Shown here in pieces: positions 17,333 to 26,567 of a stretch of 64,000 bases of DNA. Each line of letters opens with the position of its first letter. Position 1 is the stretch's first letter. The stretch is from Pseudomonas fluorescens (lineage in GTDB: Bacteria; Pseudomonadota; Gammaproteobacteria; Pseudomonadales; Pseudomonadaceae): NCBI RefSeq assembly GCF_902497625.1, contig NZ_CABVGX010000003.1:124001-188000 (forward strand), written 5' to 3'. The notes beneath the pieces were generated by a model. That model was given only the letters and a program-made list of their open reading frames with translations. It had not been told where the DNA came from and searched no databases. The translations under genes and the position numbers were made by a program.

Positions 17333-18211
17333 TCAGCGTCGACTCTGTTGCCAGGCTGCGGCCAGTCCGCTGCAGCAAATCACCGAAATACCGATCACGG
17401 TGGTCAACGTCGGCGTGTGCGCGAACAGCATCCACCCGAGCAAACCGGCAAAGATAATCTGGCAATAGCCGAACGGTGCCAGCAATGCCGGCGCCGCATG
17501 TCGGAACGCCTGGGTGAGGAACAAGTGCGCGGTCATGCCGCACGCTCCGAGCGCCACCATCATGAAACCGTGACCCAGCGTCGGCACCTGCCAGAAGAAC
17601 GGCACCAGCGCGCTCATCACTAGCGTGTTGCACAGGCCGGCGAAAAAATTACTGGTGGTCGGGCTGTCGATCGCGCTGAGCTTGCGTGTGAGCAACTGGT
17701 AGAAGCAGAAAAACAGCGCCGAGCACAGTGGCAACAGGATCGCCGGGGTGAACAGCTCTCCGCCGGGATGGACAATGATCAATACGCCGATAAAGCCGCA
17801 AATCACCGCAATCCATTGGCCACGGGTGACATGCTCACGCAGCAGTGGAACCGACAATGCGGTCACCAGAACCGGCGCAAGGAAGTTGACCGCGGTGGCT
17901 TCGGCCAACGGGATGTATTGCAGGCCGGTGGTGAAAAACAGACTGGTGCCCAGCAGGCATAACGCCCTCACTAGCTGCAGCATCGGCCGCTTGGTGCGCA
18001 GCACGCGCAAGCCGGATTGCGGAAGGAAGATCCCGGCCATCAGCAAGGTGTGAACCACATAACGCGCCCAGACCACCATGACAATCGGATAGAAACCCGA
18101 CAGGTATTTGGAAAAAGCGTCGTGGCTGGAAAACAGGAAGGTTGCGACAACGATCAGCAAAATCCCTTTGAAGGGTTTGTTTACGCCAGAGAGCGGAGTG
18201 CTGAGGGTCAT
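17333..18211 (-). CDS. EamA/DMT-superfamily transporter
   Basis: A 292-residue membrane protein with about ten hydrophobic segments in two EamA repeats (about 20-150 and 160-290). The first repeat holds FLFSSHDAFSKYL and the second QLLTRKLSAID. I start at the ATG at 18211 (MTLSTPLSGV), with GGGA about six bases upstream; a longer frame adds 23 polar residues. Such proteins export or import small metabolites, and the substrate is unknown. The 314-base gap before the next gene holds only promoters and no ORF or repeat I can support. Confidence 0.82.
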   Translation of the reverse strand: MTLSTPLSGVNKPFKGILLIVVATFLFSSHDAFSKYLSGFYPIVMVVWARYVVHTLLMAGIFLPQSGLRVLRTKRPMLQLVRALCLLGTSLFFTTGLQYIPLAEATAVNFLAPVLVTALSVPLLREHVTRGQWIAVICGFIGVLIIVHPGGELFTPAILLPLCSALFFCFYQLLTRKLSAIDSPTTSNFFAGLCNTLVMSALVPFFWQVPTLGHGFMMVALGACGMTAHLFLTQAFRHAAPALLAPFGYCQIIFAGLLGWMLFAHTPTLTTVIGISVICCSGLAAAWQQSRR

Positions 18212-18525
18212 AAGCTTCCCTTGAGTCTTGATCAAACGCTTCGCAGCCAGCGAAGTGCCGCGCGGTCCGCGTCCACGCATTCATGCGCGCCCTGATTCTG
18301 CGGTCTATGCGGTTGCGGTGCAAACCCGTCGACGTTTTACAGTTGCGGCACAAAACATTTCTGCCAACGGAATTCAAGGCGATATCCGCGTTCAATACCA
18401 GTCAGCATCCGCCGCGAACCTGCAGCAATGCTCGACAACGCGGCAAAAAAAAGCCGGACGACCGGACTGGCGCTGCACCTGCACACCAGCAACACTCATC
18501 CCACGGATAATCAGAGGATTCCCAC

Positions 18526-19404
18526 ATGCTATGGAAAAAAGGCCGGCGCAGCGACAACGTAGTTGACGCCCGGGGTGAGGGTGGTGGCGGTGGAGGAATG
18601 CGCTTTGGTGGTGGGAAAGGTCTGAGCCTGACAGCGATCGTTCTGATCGTCGGCTTCGGCTTGATCACCGGGCAGGACCCGATGCAGATCCTGGGGCAGC
18701 TCACCGGGGAACAATCCGCACCGACTTCGACGCAGACACGCCAGGCACCTCCGGCCAATGACGAAGGGGCCGAATTCGTCCGCTCCATCCTCGGCGATAC
18801 CGAGGACACCTGGGGCCAGATTTTCCAACAGGCTGGACGCCAGTACAAAGATCCGACCCTGGTGATGTTCAGCGGTCGAGTCAATTCGGCCTGTGGTCTG
18901 GCGACTTCAGCGACCGGCCCGTTCTACTGCCCGGCAGATCAGAAAGTCTATCTGGACACGAGCTTTTTCCAGGAGATGTCCCAGCGCTTTTCGGCCGCGG
19001 GCGACTTCGCTCAGGCCTACGTGATCGCGCACGAAGTCGGACACCACGTGCAGACTTTGCTCGGCGTCTCGGCGAAAATCCAGGCAGCGCGTCAGCAAGG
19101 CCGGCAGATGGAAGGCGACGGTGGCTTGTTGGTGCGTCAAGAACTACAGGCCGATTGCCTGGCCGGTGTCTGGGCGCACAACGCACAACAGCGTTTGAAC
19201 TGGCTGGAGCCCGGTGATATTGAGGAAGCGCTGAACGCCGCGAACGCCATTGGCGACGATCGCTTGCAACAGCAGGGTCAGGGCCGCGTCGTGCCGGACT
19301 CTTTCACCCATGGCACATCGGCGCAAAGGGTGCGCTGGTTCAAAACCGGATTTGCGCAAGGCCAGGTCGGCCAGTGCGATACCTTTGCGGCGAAAAATCT
19401 GTAA
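18526..19404 (+). CDS. Neutral zinc metallopeptidase, YpfJ family
   Basis: A 292-residue protein of the PF04228 putative neutral zinc metallopeptidase family. The zinc motif HEVGHH has His169, Glu170 and His173, with a further acidic/His region in LQADCLAGVWAHN. The N-terminus is glycine-rich (residues 18-32) and is followed by one membrane segment, LTAIVLIVGFGLITG, so the catalytic domain is probably periplasmic. An AGAGGA ribosome site precedes the ATG. The next gene starts directly after its stop (TAA then ATG), suggesting co-translation. Physiological substrates are not known. Confidence 0.9.
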   Translation: MLWKKGRRSDNVVDARGEGGGGGGMRFGGGKGLSLTAIVLIVGFGLITGQDPMQILGQLTGEQSAPTSTQTRQAPPANDEGAEFVRSILGDTEDTWGQIFQQAGRQYKDPTLVMFSGRVNSACGLATSATGPFYCPADQKVYLDTSFFQEMSQRFSAAGDFAQAYVIAHEVGHHVQTLLGVSAKIQAARQQGRQMEGDGGLLVRQELQADCLAGVWAHNAQQRLNWLEPGDIEEALNAANAIGDDRLQQQGQGRVVPDSFTHGTSAQRVRWFKTGFAQGQVGQCDTFAAKNL

Positions 19405-20364
19405 ATGACCAAGTGGCTGTTGATGTTGCTGTGCGTGTGCTCGACGACGCAGGCCGCCGAGCAGGGGGTTGATCAGATCAGCCCCGGGCGCTTGCTGTTG
19501 AAATCCGGCGAAATGGTCGTGAGCATCAGCCCGGCGCCGACCAGCATCGAGCGCGTGCTGGTGATTATTCACGGACGACTGCGCAATGCCGAGACCTATC
19601 GCCAAAGTGCCGAACGCGCTGCCGAACAGGCTGGGCAAAGTGCCAATACCTTAGTGATCGCCCCGCAATTTCTAAATGAAACCGATGTTGCACGCCACCC
19701 TGTGGCTGACACGGTGTTGCGCTGGCAAGGCAATGAATGGATGGCTGGAGGCATGTCCTCCGCGCCATTTGCGCTGAGTTCCTACGCCGCACTCGACGAA
19801 ATTATTGCGCGCCTGGGCGATCGTCGACAGTTTCCCGATGTAAAGCAAATAGTCATCGCCGGGCATTCCGGTGGTGCTCAGGTGGTGCAGCGGTATGCAT
19901 TGCTTAGCCACAATCAGCCAGAGCTTGAGGCTGCCGGAGTGCATATCCGCTACGTGATCGCCAACTCTTCTTCTTATGCGTACTTCGATGAACGTCGCCC
20001 TGTGGCGTTCAGTCACGCCGGCTGCCCGGATTACAATCGCTGGAAGTACGGGCTGTCAGATTTGCCCGCCTATGCCGAAGGACAAACGCCCGAGCAGTTG
20101 GAGGAAAAGTACGCACAGCGAGATATCGTTTACCTGCTGGGTCAACTGGACAACGATCCCGATCATCCGGCCCTGGACAAGCGTTGCGAAGCAACGGCCC
20201 AGGGTCCGAACCGATTGGTTCGGGGGCGCAATTATTTTGGGTATTTGACGCGGCTTTATCCGCAAGGGTTTGGGCAGCAGATGATCGAAGTGCCCGGGGT
20301 TGGGCATGATGGGGATGGGATGTTTAACTCGCCCGAGGGGCGGAAAGTTATATTCGGGCAGTGA
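19405..20364 (+). CDS. Exported alpha/beta hydrolase
   Basis: A 319-residue protein with a signal peptide, MTKWLLMLLCVCSTTQAAE, cleaved probably after QAA. The mature part is an alpha/beta hydrolase with nucleophile Ser155 in GHSGGAQ and the oxyanion region VIIHGRLRNAETY. The acid and histidine are likely in LDNDPDHP and PGVGHDGDGMF near the C-terminus. It starts at the base after the stop of the zinc metallopeptidase gene. Substrate is unknown; esterase activity is the likely chemistry. Confidence 0.83.
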   Translation: MTKWLLMLLCVCSTTQAAEQGVDQISPGRLLLKSGEMVVSISPAPTSIERVLVIIHGRLRNAETYRQSAERAAEQAGQSANTLVIAPQFLNETDVARHPVADTVLRWQGNEWMAGGMSSAPFALSSYAALDEIIARLGDRRQFPDVKQIVIAGHSGGAQVVQRYALLSHNQPELEAAGVHIRYVIANSSSYAYFDERRPVAFSHAGCPDYNRWKYGLSDLPAYAEGQTPEQLEEKYAQRDIVYLLGQLDNDPDHPALDKRCEATAQGPNRLVRGRNYFGYLTRLYPQGFGQQMIEVPGVGHDGDGMFNSPEGRKVIFGQ

Positions 20365-20383
20365 GTTTTTGGTGGCTGAGCTG

Positions 20384-20482
20384 ACGCTATCGCGAGCAGG
20401 CTCGCTCCCACAAGGTTCTGGATTAGACGCGCAATCTGCGACTGCTGAAGACCCAATGTGGGAGCGAGCCTGCTCGCGAAGG
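20384..20482. repeat. REPIN of the GTGGGAGCGAGCCTGCTCGCGA family
   Basis: Inverted arms TCGCGAGCAGGCTCGCTCCCAC and its complement flank about 45 bases of spacer. It lies between the convergent hydrolase and HAD genes. Related copies are at 41661 and 63451. Confidence 0.85.
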
Positions 20483-20500
20483 CGCCAGCCCATGATTGTC

Positions 20501-21094
20501 TCAGGCCAAGAGCATCTGCCTCAGCTGAATACAATCCACCGCATGCCAATCCGTCAGCTCCGGCCACGGATTATCCGGCAGGTTGACCAGCACCGTCCGC
20601 GCCCCCGCCGCCCGGCCGCAATCCAGATCAAAGCGGTAATCGCCGACCATTACCATCTCATTCGTCGGCACATTCCAGGCTTCAGCCAGCTTCAGCAATC
20701 CGCCCGGGTGCGGCTTCGGCGGAGCTTCGTCGCGACCCAGTACATCCTCGACTGCGAAACAGTCCGCCAGGCCGATCGCCTCCAGGGTGACGTGCGCCAG
20801 CTCACGGGCATTGCGGGTCAAAATTCCCAAACGGTAGCCCCGCCCGGCCAGTTCACGCACCAGTTCCACAGCACCGGACGCCGGTTTTGAACCCAGTGCC
20901 AGGTCACGCTCGTGCTCCAGCAACCAGGCATGTTTGGCGGCTGCCTCTTCAGCGGGCAACGCCGCGAGATGGGTCAGGATGTCGTCCTCGGCAGGGATCG
21001 CCAATGCCACCCGAATTGCCGCGAAGTCGTGCACGGCAACGGTGAGGGTGCCGTCCATGTCGAACACCCAATGCCGCACATCGGCCAGACTCAT
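20501..21094 (-). CDS. HAD-superfamily phosphatase, phosphoglycolate phosphatase-like
   Basis: A 197-residue HAD-IA hydrolase. Motif I is FDMDGTL with both catalytic aspartates, motif II is ILTRNARE, the lysine is in PPKPHPGGLL and motif IV is VMVGDYRFDLDCG. A small helical cap lies between motifs I and II. The start at 21094 overlaps the tesB stop by four bases (ATGA), so the two are an operon. The substrate cannot be told from the sequence; phosphoglycolate or a sugar phosphate is plausible. Confidence 0.87.
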   Translation of the reverse strand: MSLADVRHWVFDMDGTLTVAVHDFAAIRVALAIPAEDDILTHLAALPAEEAAAKHAWLLEHERDLALGSKPASGAVELVRELAGRGYRLGILTRNARELAHVTLEAIGLADCFAVEDVLGRDEAPPKPHPGGLLKLAEAWNVPTNEMVMVGDYRFDLDCGRAAGARTVLVNLPDNPWPELTDWHAVDCIQLRQMLLA

Positions 21095-21960
21095 GCCCAA
21101 TCCTCGCGATGACGAATCAGGCCTTCCTGGGTCACGGAGGCAACCAGTTGCCCGGCGCGATTGAACACGCTGCCACGGGTAAATCCCCGGGAGTTGCCGG
21201 CCCACGGGCTGTCCATCGCATAGAGCAACCAGTCATCGGCACGCAGATCCGCATGGAACCACAGCGAATGATCAAGGCTGGCGACCTGCATATCTTTCTG
21301 CCACACCGACTTGCCATGCGGTTGCATCGACGTGGTCAATAGACCGAAATCCGAGGCGTAAGCCATCAGGTATTTATGCAGTGCGGGAGTATCGGCCAAG
21401 GCGCCGTCGGCGCGGAACCAGACGTACTTGACCGGATCTGACGGCTGCGGGTTGTACGGATCTTTCTCGGTGACCGGGCGGAATTCGATTGGCTTGGGGC
21501 AGAGAAACTTTTCCCGCATATGCTCGGGAATCAAGTGCGCACGCTGTTGAGTGAGCTCCAGTTCCGACGGAAGATTTTCCGGGCCGACCACCGTTGGCAT
21601 TTCCGCCTGATGCTCAAAGCCTTTTTCGTCGTATTGGAACGAGGCACTGCAGGTGAAAATCGGCTGGCCTTTCTGAATCGCCGTTACCCGACGTGTGCTG
21701 AAGCTGCCACCATCGCGCACCCGGTCAACCTGATACACCACGGGCAACGCGGAATCGCCCGGACGCAAAAAATACCCGTGCATGGAATGCACATGACGCG
21801 CTTCTTCCACGGTCTGACTGGCGGCCGACAACGACTGACCAACGACCTGGCCGCCGAACAATTGGCGGAAGCCCAAGTCCTGGCTGCGCCCGCGGAACAG
21901 GTTTTCTTCGATCGGTTCCAGGGTCAGCAGGTCGACCAGATCATCCAACACTTGGCTCAT
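21091..21960 (-). CDS. tesB: Acyl-CoA thioesterase II
   Basis: A 289-residue double-hotdog thioesterase that hydrolyses acyl-CoA to free fatty acid and CoA. Family features are FRGRSQDLGFRQLFGGQVVG near the start, VHSMHGYFLRPGD, and the C-terminal SLDHSLWFHADLRADDWLLY, which contains the catalytic Asp and Gln/Thr region. Length equals E. coli TesB (286). First gene of a two-gene operon with the HAD phosphatase. Confidence 0.95.
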   Translation of the reverse strand: MSQVLDDLVDLLTLEPIEENLFRGRSQDLGFRQLFGGQVVGQSLSAASQTVEEARHVHSMHGYFLRPGDSALPVVYQVDRVRDGGSFSTRRVTAIQKGQPIFTCSASFQYDEKGFEHQAEMPTVVGPENLPSELELTQQRAHLIPEHMREKFLCPKPIEFRPVTEKDPYNPQPSDPVKYVWFRADGALADTPALHKYLMAYASDFGLLTTSMQPHGKSVWQKDMQVASLDHSLWFHADLRADDWLLYAMDSPWAGNSRGFTRGSVFNRAGQLVASVTQEGLIRHREDWA

Positions 21961-22065
21961 TCAGACTCTCCTCACACAACGCAGTGCCGCGCAGTCTTGG
22001 CTGCGGCGGTCGATTCGGTTTCTGGCCGTGGCCATATGGGCGCCATTGTAAACGTCCGCGCACGC

Positions 22066-22635
22066 TTAGCCATGCAAGGTTTGCAGCCATTGCTCACGAC
22101 TGATGCGATAAAGAATGTGATGACGCAGGGGGTGATCGGTCGGTAACTTAGGGTGCTCGAAGTCGTCGGCCGGGTCGCGGTGCATGCCGATCGCCTGCAT
22201 GACTTTCTCCGAGGGCAGATTGGTTTGCGCGGTGAACGACACCACTTCTTCCAGCGCCATGCGATCAAACCCGCAGCGCAAAGCGGTCCACGCCGCCTCA
22301 CTGGCATAACCGAGGCCCCAGTGTTCGCGGGCCAGGCGCCAGCCGATTTCGATGGCCGGGGTGAAGGGCGCGTTGAAACCGACCACACCCAACCCGGTGA
22401 AACCGATGAAGGCACCGGTGTCCTTGCGCTCCAGTGCCCACAGGCCAAAACCATGCTCGGCAAAATGGCCGCGCACGCGACCGATCAGCGAAGCGCTTTC
22501 CAGGCGACTCAACGGTGCGGGAAAATAACGCATGACTTGCGGATCGGCGCACATCGCGGCAAACGTCGGCAAATCTTCGTCACGCCACTGGCGCAATAAC
22601 AATCGCGCACTTTCGAGTTGCAGTATCGGCTCCAT
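22066..22635 (-). CDS. GNAT-family N-acetyltransferase, RimJ/RimL-like
   Basis: A 189-residue acetyltransferase of the Acetyltransf_3 group, as in RimJ and RimL. It begins with LESARLLLRQWRDEDLP and carries the acetyl-CoA loop region EHWGLGYASEAAWTALR. The ATG at 22635 has GGAGGGG two bases upstream; the ATG at 22653 would put that site inside the gene. The acceptor may be a protein N-terminus or small amine; context does not tell. Confidence 0.85.
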   Translation of the reverse strand: MEPILQLESARLLLRQWRDEDLPTFAAMCADPQVMRYFPAPLSRLESASLIGRVRGHFAEHGFGLWALERKDTGAFIGFTGLGVVGFNAPFTPAIEIGWRLAREHWGLGYASEAAWTALRCGFDRMALEEVVSFTAQTNLPSEKVMQAIGMHRDPADDFEHPKLPTDHPLRHHILYRISREQWLQTLHG

Positions 22636-22718
22636 TACCCCTCCCCTATCCATGTCACAAGTCTAGATCGCTGGTAGGATCTTTCACTCATTCCTACCCG
22701 CTGCCCCCTATAAAAAAC

Positions 22719-23639
22719 ATGCCATTGCCGCTGATCTACCACGAAGACTACAGCCCCGAATTCCCGGCCGACCACCGCTTCCCCATGGATAAGTTTCGCT
22801 TGCTGCGCGATCACCTGGTGGACAGCGGCCTGACCTGCGACGCCGATCTGCTGCGTCCGCAACTGTGCCCGCCTGAGATTCTCGCCCTTGCTCATGACCC
22901 TGCGTATATCGAACGCTACATGAGCGGCGAGTTGTCTCGCGAAGACCAGCGGCGTCTCGGCCTGCCCTGGAGCGAAGCGCTGGCGCGAAGAACGGTGCGG
23001 GCGGTCGGCGGTTCGCTACTGGCGGCAGAGCAGGCGATGGAGCATGGCCTGGCCTGTCATCTGGCCGGCGGCACGCATCATGCGCATTACGATCATCCCG
23101 CAGGTTTTTGCATCTTCAATGACCTTGCGGTGATCAGCCATTTCCTGCTGGAGAGCGGCCGGGTGAATCGGGTGCTGATTTTCGATTGCGATGTGCATCA
23201 GGGCGACGGCACGGCGAGAATCCTGCACAACACGCCGGAGGCAGTGACCGTTTCCTTGCATTGCGAAAAGAATTTTCCTGCACGCAAGGCCGACAGTGAC
23301 TGGGACATTCCCTTGCCGATTGGGATGGGCGATGCCGATTACCTGAAGGTCGTCGACGACGCGCTCAATTATTTATTGCCGCTCTATCAGCCGGACCTGG
23401 TGTTGTACGACGCCGGTGTCGATGTGCATAAGGATGACGCGCTCGGTTACCTGAAGCTGACAGACGAAGGTGTGGCGGCACGTGATGAAAGCGTGATGCG
23501 CCATTGTCTTGGTCGGGATATTCCGCTGGTCGGGGTGATTGGTGGCGGTTACAGCAAGGACCGCAAAGCGCTGGCGCGGCGGCATGGCATCCTTCATCAC
23601 AGCGCGCAAAGGGTGTGGGATTCATCAGGTTGTCATTGA
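22719..23639 (+). CDS. Histone deacetylase-family amidohydrolase
   Basis: A 306-residue class II/IV HDAC-like zinc enzyme, related to bacterial acetylpolyamine amidohydrolases and AcuC. The zinc ligands appear in IFDCDVHQGDGTA and LYDAGVDVHKDD, and the paired catalytic histidines in GGTHHAHYDHPAGFC. Length fits the short bacterial group. Its substrate could be an acetylated protein or amine. It is divergent from the acetyltransferase gene, an attractive but unproven functional pairing. Confidence 0.9.
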   Translation: MPLPLIYHEDYSPEFPADHRFPMDKFRLLRDHLVDSGLTCDADLLRPQLCPPEILALAHDPAYIERYMSGELSREDQRRLGLPWSEALARRTVRAVGGSLLAAEQAMEHGLACHLAGGTHHAHYDHPAGFCIFNDLAVISHFLLESGRVNRVLIFDCDVHQGDGTARILHNTPEAVTVSLHCEKNFPARKADSDWDIPLPIGMGDADYLKVVDDALNYLLPLYQPDLVLYDAGVDVHKDDALGYLKLTDEGVAARDESVMRHCLGRDIPLVGVIGGGYSKDRKALARRHGILHHSAQRVWDSSGCH

Positions 23640-23832
23640 GCCGTGAGTCGTTATGCACAATCGCTGTGGAACTGCCTGTGGATAACCTGAGTGGAAGCGG
23701 CTGCACGCCATGCGCAGTATGGGCTTCAAAGATGTGATCATATTTTAACCAGGCCCACATCACTCCACTCTCCCCCAAGGATTCCGGCTGCTAGAATGCG
23801 CGACTTGATTCCGTCAGACCAAAGCGCCTCCC

Positions 23833-25080
23833 ATGACTCAGCCCTCGACCTACCTTCCCCCTCACGTCGCCATTATCGGCGGCGGCCCTGCTGGCCTGAT
23901 GGCCGCTGAAGTATTGAGCCAGGCCGGGATCAAGGTCGATCTGTACGACGGCATGCCTTCAGTCGGGCGTAAATTTCTGCTCGCCGGCGTTGGCGGCATG
24001 AACATCACTCACTCCGAAGCCTACCCCGCATTTCTCTCGCGCTATGCCGAACGCGCTCCGCAGATTGCCCCGCTGCTTAGTTCATTCGGCGCCGACGCAC
24101 TGTGCCAATGGATTCATGAGCTGGGTATCGAAACCTTTATTGGCAGTTCCGGCCGGGTGTTTCCTACTGACATGAAAGCCGCGCCGCTATTGCGTGCCTG
24201 GCTCAAGCGCTTGCGCGACAACGGCGTAGTTATCCACACCCGGCATCGTTGGCTGGGCTGGAACACCGATGGCAGTCTTGATCTATCGAGCCCGGAAGGT
24301 CACAAAACCCTGACGCCGGATGCAACGTTGCTGGCCCTCGGTGGTGGTAGCTGGTCGCGCCTCGGTTCGGACGGTGCATGGATGCTGGCCTTGGAGAACC
24401 GGGGTGTCGGACTGGCGCCGCTGCAACCGAGCAATTGTGGCTTCGAGGTGCAGGCCTGGAGCGAATTGATGGTCAGCAAATTTGCTGGCGCACCGCTGAA
24501 AAATATTGCGATCGGTCTTAATGACGATATTCCTCGGCTGGGGGAATGCGTGGTCACGGCGACCGGAGTTGAAGGCAGCTTGATCTACGCCCTGTCGGCA
24601 CCGATTCGTGAAGCCATCAATGCGCATGGCAACGCGACAATCCACATTGATCTGCTGCCCGGCCGGCCTGTGGATAAAATCGAGAAGGCTTTAAGCAAGC
24701 GGCGCGGGTCGCGCTCGATGTCCAAACACTTGCACAGTCAGCTGGGGATTGATGGCGTAAAAGCGGCTTTGCTGCGAGAACTGACGCCGGCAGAGAGCTT
24801 CGCCGATCCGGCGTTGCTGGCTCGGGCAATCAAGGCACTGCCTCTGACGGTAGTGAAGACTCGCCCGCTGGACGAAGCCATCAGCAGCGCCGGCGGTGTG
24901 TTGTTCGAGTCGATGGATGAGCGTTTGATGCTCAAGCAACTGCCCGGCGTGTTCTGCGCAGGGGAAATGCTGGATTGGGAAGCGCCGACCGGCGGCTATC
25001 TGCTGACGGCGTGTTTCGCCAGTGGGCGGGCGGCGGGGATGGGGATGGTGGAGTGGATGAGGAGCAGCGGCAAGCTCTAA
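23833..25080 (+). CDS. HI0933/BaiN-like flavoprotein, TIGR03862 type
   Basis: A 415-residue FAD/NAD(P)-dependent oxidoreductase. The N-terminal dinucleotide fold reads IIGGGPAGLMAAEVLSQAG, followed by the family motif GRKFLLAGVGGMNITHSE and a C-terminal return to the FAD domain, PTGGYLLTACFASGRAAG. The reaction catalysed by this branch is not established. It ends at a heptad-repeat junction shared with the convergent rhlE gene. Confidence 0.87.
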   Translation: MTQPSTYLPPHVAIIGGGPAGLMAAEVLSQAGIKVDLYDGMPSVGRKFLLAGVGGMNITHSEAYPAFLSRYAERAPQIAPLLSSFGADALCQWIHELGIETFIGSSGRVFPTDMKAAPLLRAWLKRLRDNGVVIHTRHRWLGWNTDGSLDLSSPEGHKTLTPDATLLALGGGSWSRLGSDGAWMLALENRGVGLAPLQPSNCGFEVQAWSELMVSKFAGAPLKNIAIGLNDDIPRLGECVVTATGVEGSLIYALSAPIREAINAHGNATIHIDLLPGRPVDKIEKALSKRRGSRSMSKHLHSQLGIDGVKAALLRELTPAESFADPALLARAIKALPLTVVKTRPLDEAISSAGGVLFESMDERLMLKQLPGVFCAGEMLDWEAPTGGYLLTACFASGRAAGMGMVEWMRSSGKL

Positions 25081-25155
25081 GCCACAAGCCACAAGCCACA
25101 AGCCACAAGCGAACCGCATCTAACTTGCCGCTTGCAGCTTGTAACTTACAGCTGC
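25081..25155. repeat. Heptanucleotide array between convergent genes
   Basis: Four direct copies of CCACAAG are followed by CTTGCCG, CTTGCAG, CTTGTAA and CTTACAG, which are roughly the complement of the left part. The array fills the 77-base gap between two convergent stop codons and can fold back on itself. It shares the end CTTACAGCTGCT with 36303-36368. Confidence 0.7.
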
Positions 25156-25157
25156 TT

Positions 25158-26492
25158 TCAAGGTTTTTTCTTGCGCGGGCCAGTATTAAACACCGGCACT
25201 TTGCGCACAGGCTTGATCGAAGGTTCCGGCGCCGAAGCGTCACCACTCTCCACCCACTTGCCCAGATTGCGCTTACCGCCACCCGAGGTTTTCGGCTTCT
25301 TGGGTTTCTTCGGCTTCTTCACCACCTGACCGCTGGCGTCGGTATCCGGTACACGGTGCTCGGGCTCGAAGTCATGCTCCATCTGCCGGGACAACGTCTG
25401 ACGGGTCAACGTCTCGATGGCAGACAGCAAATTCACCTCATCTGCGCACACCAGCGAAATGGCTTGCCCGGTCGCACCCGCTCGGCCCGTACGGCCGATG
25501 CGGTGGATGTAGTCTTCCGCGACAATCGGCAGATCGAAATTCACCACCAACGGCAAATCTTCGATATCCAGACCACGAGCCGCGACGTCGGTCGCCACCA
25601 GTATCTGCACTTCACTGGCCTTGAAGCGGTCCAGCGCGCGCTGACGGGTCGCCTGCGGTTTGTCACCGTGTATGCCATCGGCGTTAACGCCCAGGCCCTG
25701 CAGTTTTTCCACCAGCGCGTCGACACCGTTACGAGTCTTGGCAAACACCAGCACCTGTTTCCACTTGCCCTTGCGCAGCAGATGAATGAACAGCTCCGGC
25801 TTACGCTTCTTGTCCACCACCACAACCCATTGCTTGACGGTGCTGGCGGCGACATTGCGCGGGCTGACTTCGATGCTCAGCGGATCGTTGAGCATTTGCC
25901 CGGCCAGCAAACGGATCGCGTCAGAGAACGTCGCGGAGAACAGCAGCGTCTGGCGCTGCTTGGGCAGCACGCGGTAAATGTTTCCCAACTCCTCGGAAAA
26001 ACCCAGGTCGAGCATGCGGTCGGCTTCATCAAGAATCAGGGTCTGCAGCTGATTGAACTTGAGAGCCTTCTGGCGATACAGGTCGAGCAAACGCCCCGGA
26101 GTTGCCACCAGCACGTCAACACCTTTGCGCAGTTTCATCATCTGCGGGTTGATGCTGACGCCGCCGTACACCGCGTACGTGCTCAGCGGCAGGTTCTCGG
26201 CGTATTGGCGAACGGCTTCGTGAACCTGCTCGGCCAGTTCGCGGGTTGGCACCAGGATCAATGCTCGCACTGAGTTGGAGGCCACTGTCGGCCCTTCCAT
26301 GGCCAGCAACTGCAGGAGCGGCAGGGCAAAACCGGCAGTCTTGCCGGTGCCGGTCTGGGCCGCGGCCATCAAGTCGCGACCGGCCAGCACCGCTGGAATG
26401 GCTTGCGCCTGAACCGGGGTCGGGGTCTGGTAGCCGAGCGTCTCGAGGGAGCGCAGCAAGGGTTCGATCAGGCCAAGGGTGGCGAAAGTCAT
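25158..26492 (-). CDS. rhlE: DEAD-box ATP-dependent RNA helicase
   Basis: A 444-residue RNA helicase. Motifs in order: Q motif with PTPVQAQAIP, Walker A AAQTGTGKT, Ia PTRELAEQ, DEAD at ILDEADRMLDLGF, SAT in LLFSATFSD, ARGLD in DVAARGLDIE, and HRIGRTGRAG. The tail (about 385-444) is lysine-rich and basic, typical of RNA-binding extensions. Overall it follows E. coli RhlE closely. I start at 26492 (MTFATLGLI), which fits the family, though the ribosome site is weak. Confidence 0.92.
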   Translation of the reverse strand: MTFATLGLIEPLLRSLETLGYQTPTPVQAQAIPAVLAGRDLMAAAQTGTGKTAGFALPLLQLLAMEGPTVASNSVRALILVPTRELAEQVHEAVRQYAENLPLSTYAVYGGVSINPQMMKLRKGVDVLVATPGRLLDLYRQKALKFNQLQTLILDEADRMLDLGFSEELGNIYRVLPKQRQTLLFSATFSDAIRLLAGQMLNDPLSIEVSPRNVAASTVKQWVVVVDKKRKPELFIHLLRKGKWKQVLVFAKTRNGVDALVEKLQGLGVNADGIHGDKPQATRQRALDRFKASEVQILVATDVAARGLDIEDLPLVVNFDLPIVAEDYIHRIGRTGRAGATGQAISLVCADEVNLLSAIETLTRQTLSRQMEHDFEPEHRVPDTDASGQVVKKPKKPKKPKTSGGGKRNLGKWVESGDASAPEPSIKPVRKVPVFNTGPRKKKP

Positions 26493-26567
26493 GGGATTAC
26501 CGTAGGAAAATTCAGCGCGGGCGCCACAAGTGGGCGCAAACAAGTGTGCAATGCCGCGCAGTTTACC

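Noticed and set aside
22066..23639. Acetyltransferase/deacetylase pair as a dedicated regulatory system
   Set aside because: The genes are divergent, each belongs to a broad family, and nothing in the sequence ties their substrates together.
24975..26273. A 432-codon plus-strand frame over rhlE
   Set aside because: Low-complexity His/Gln/Arg composition and complete overlap with a helicase carrying all DEAD-box motifs.
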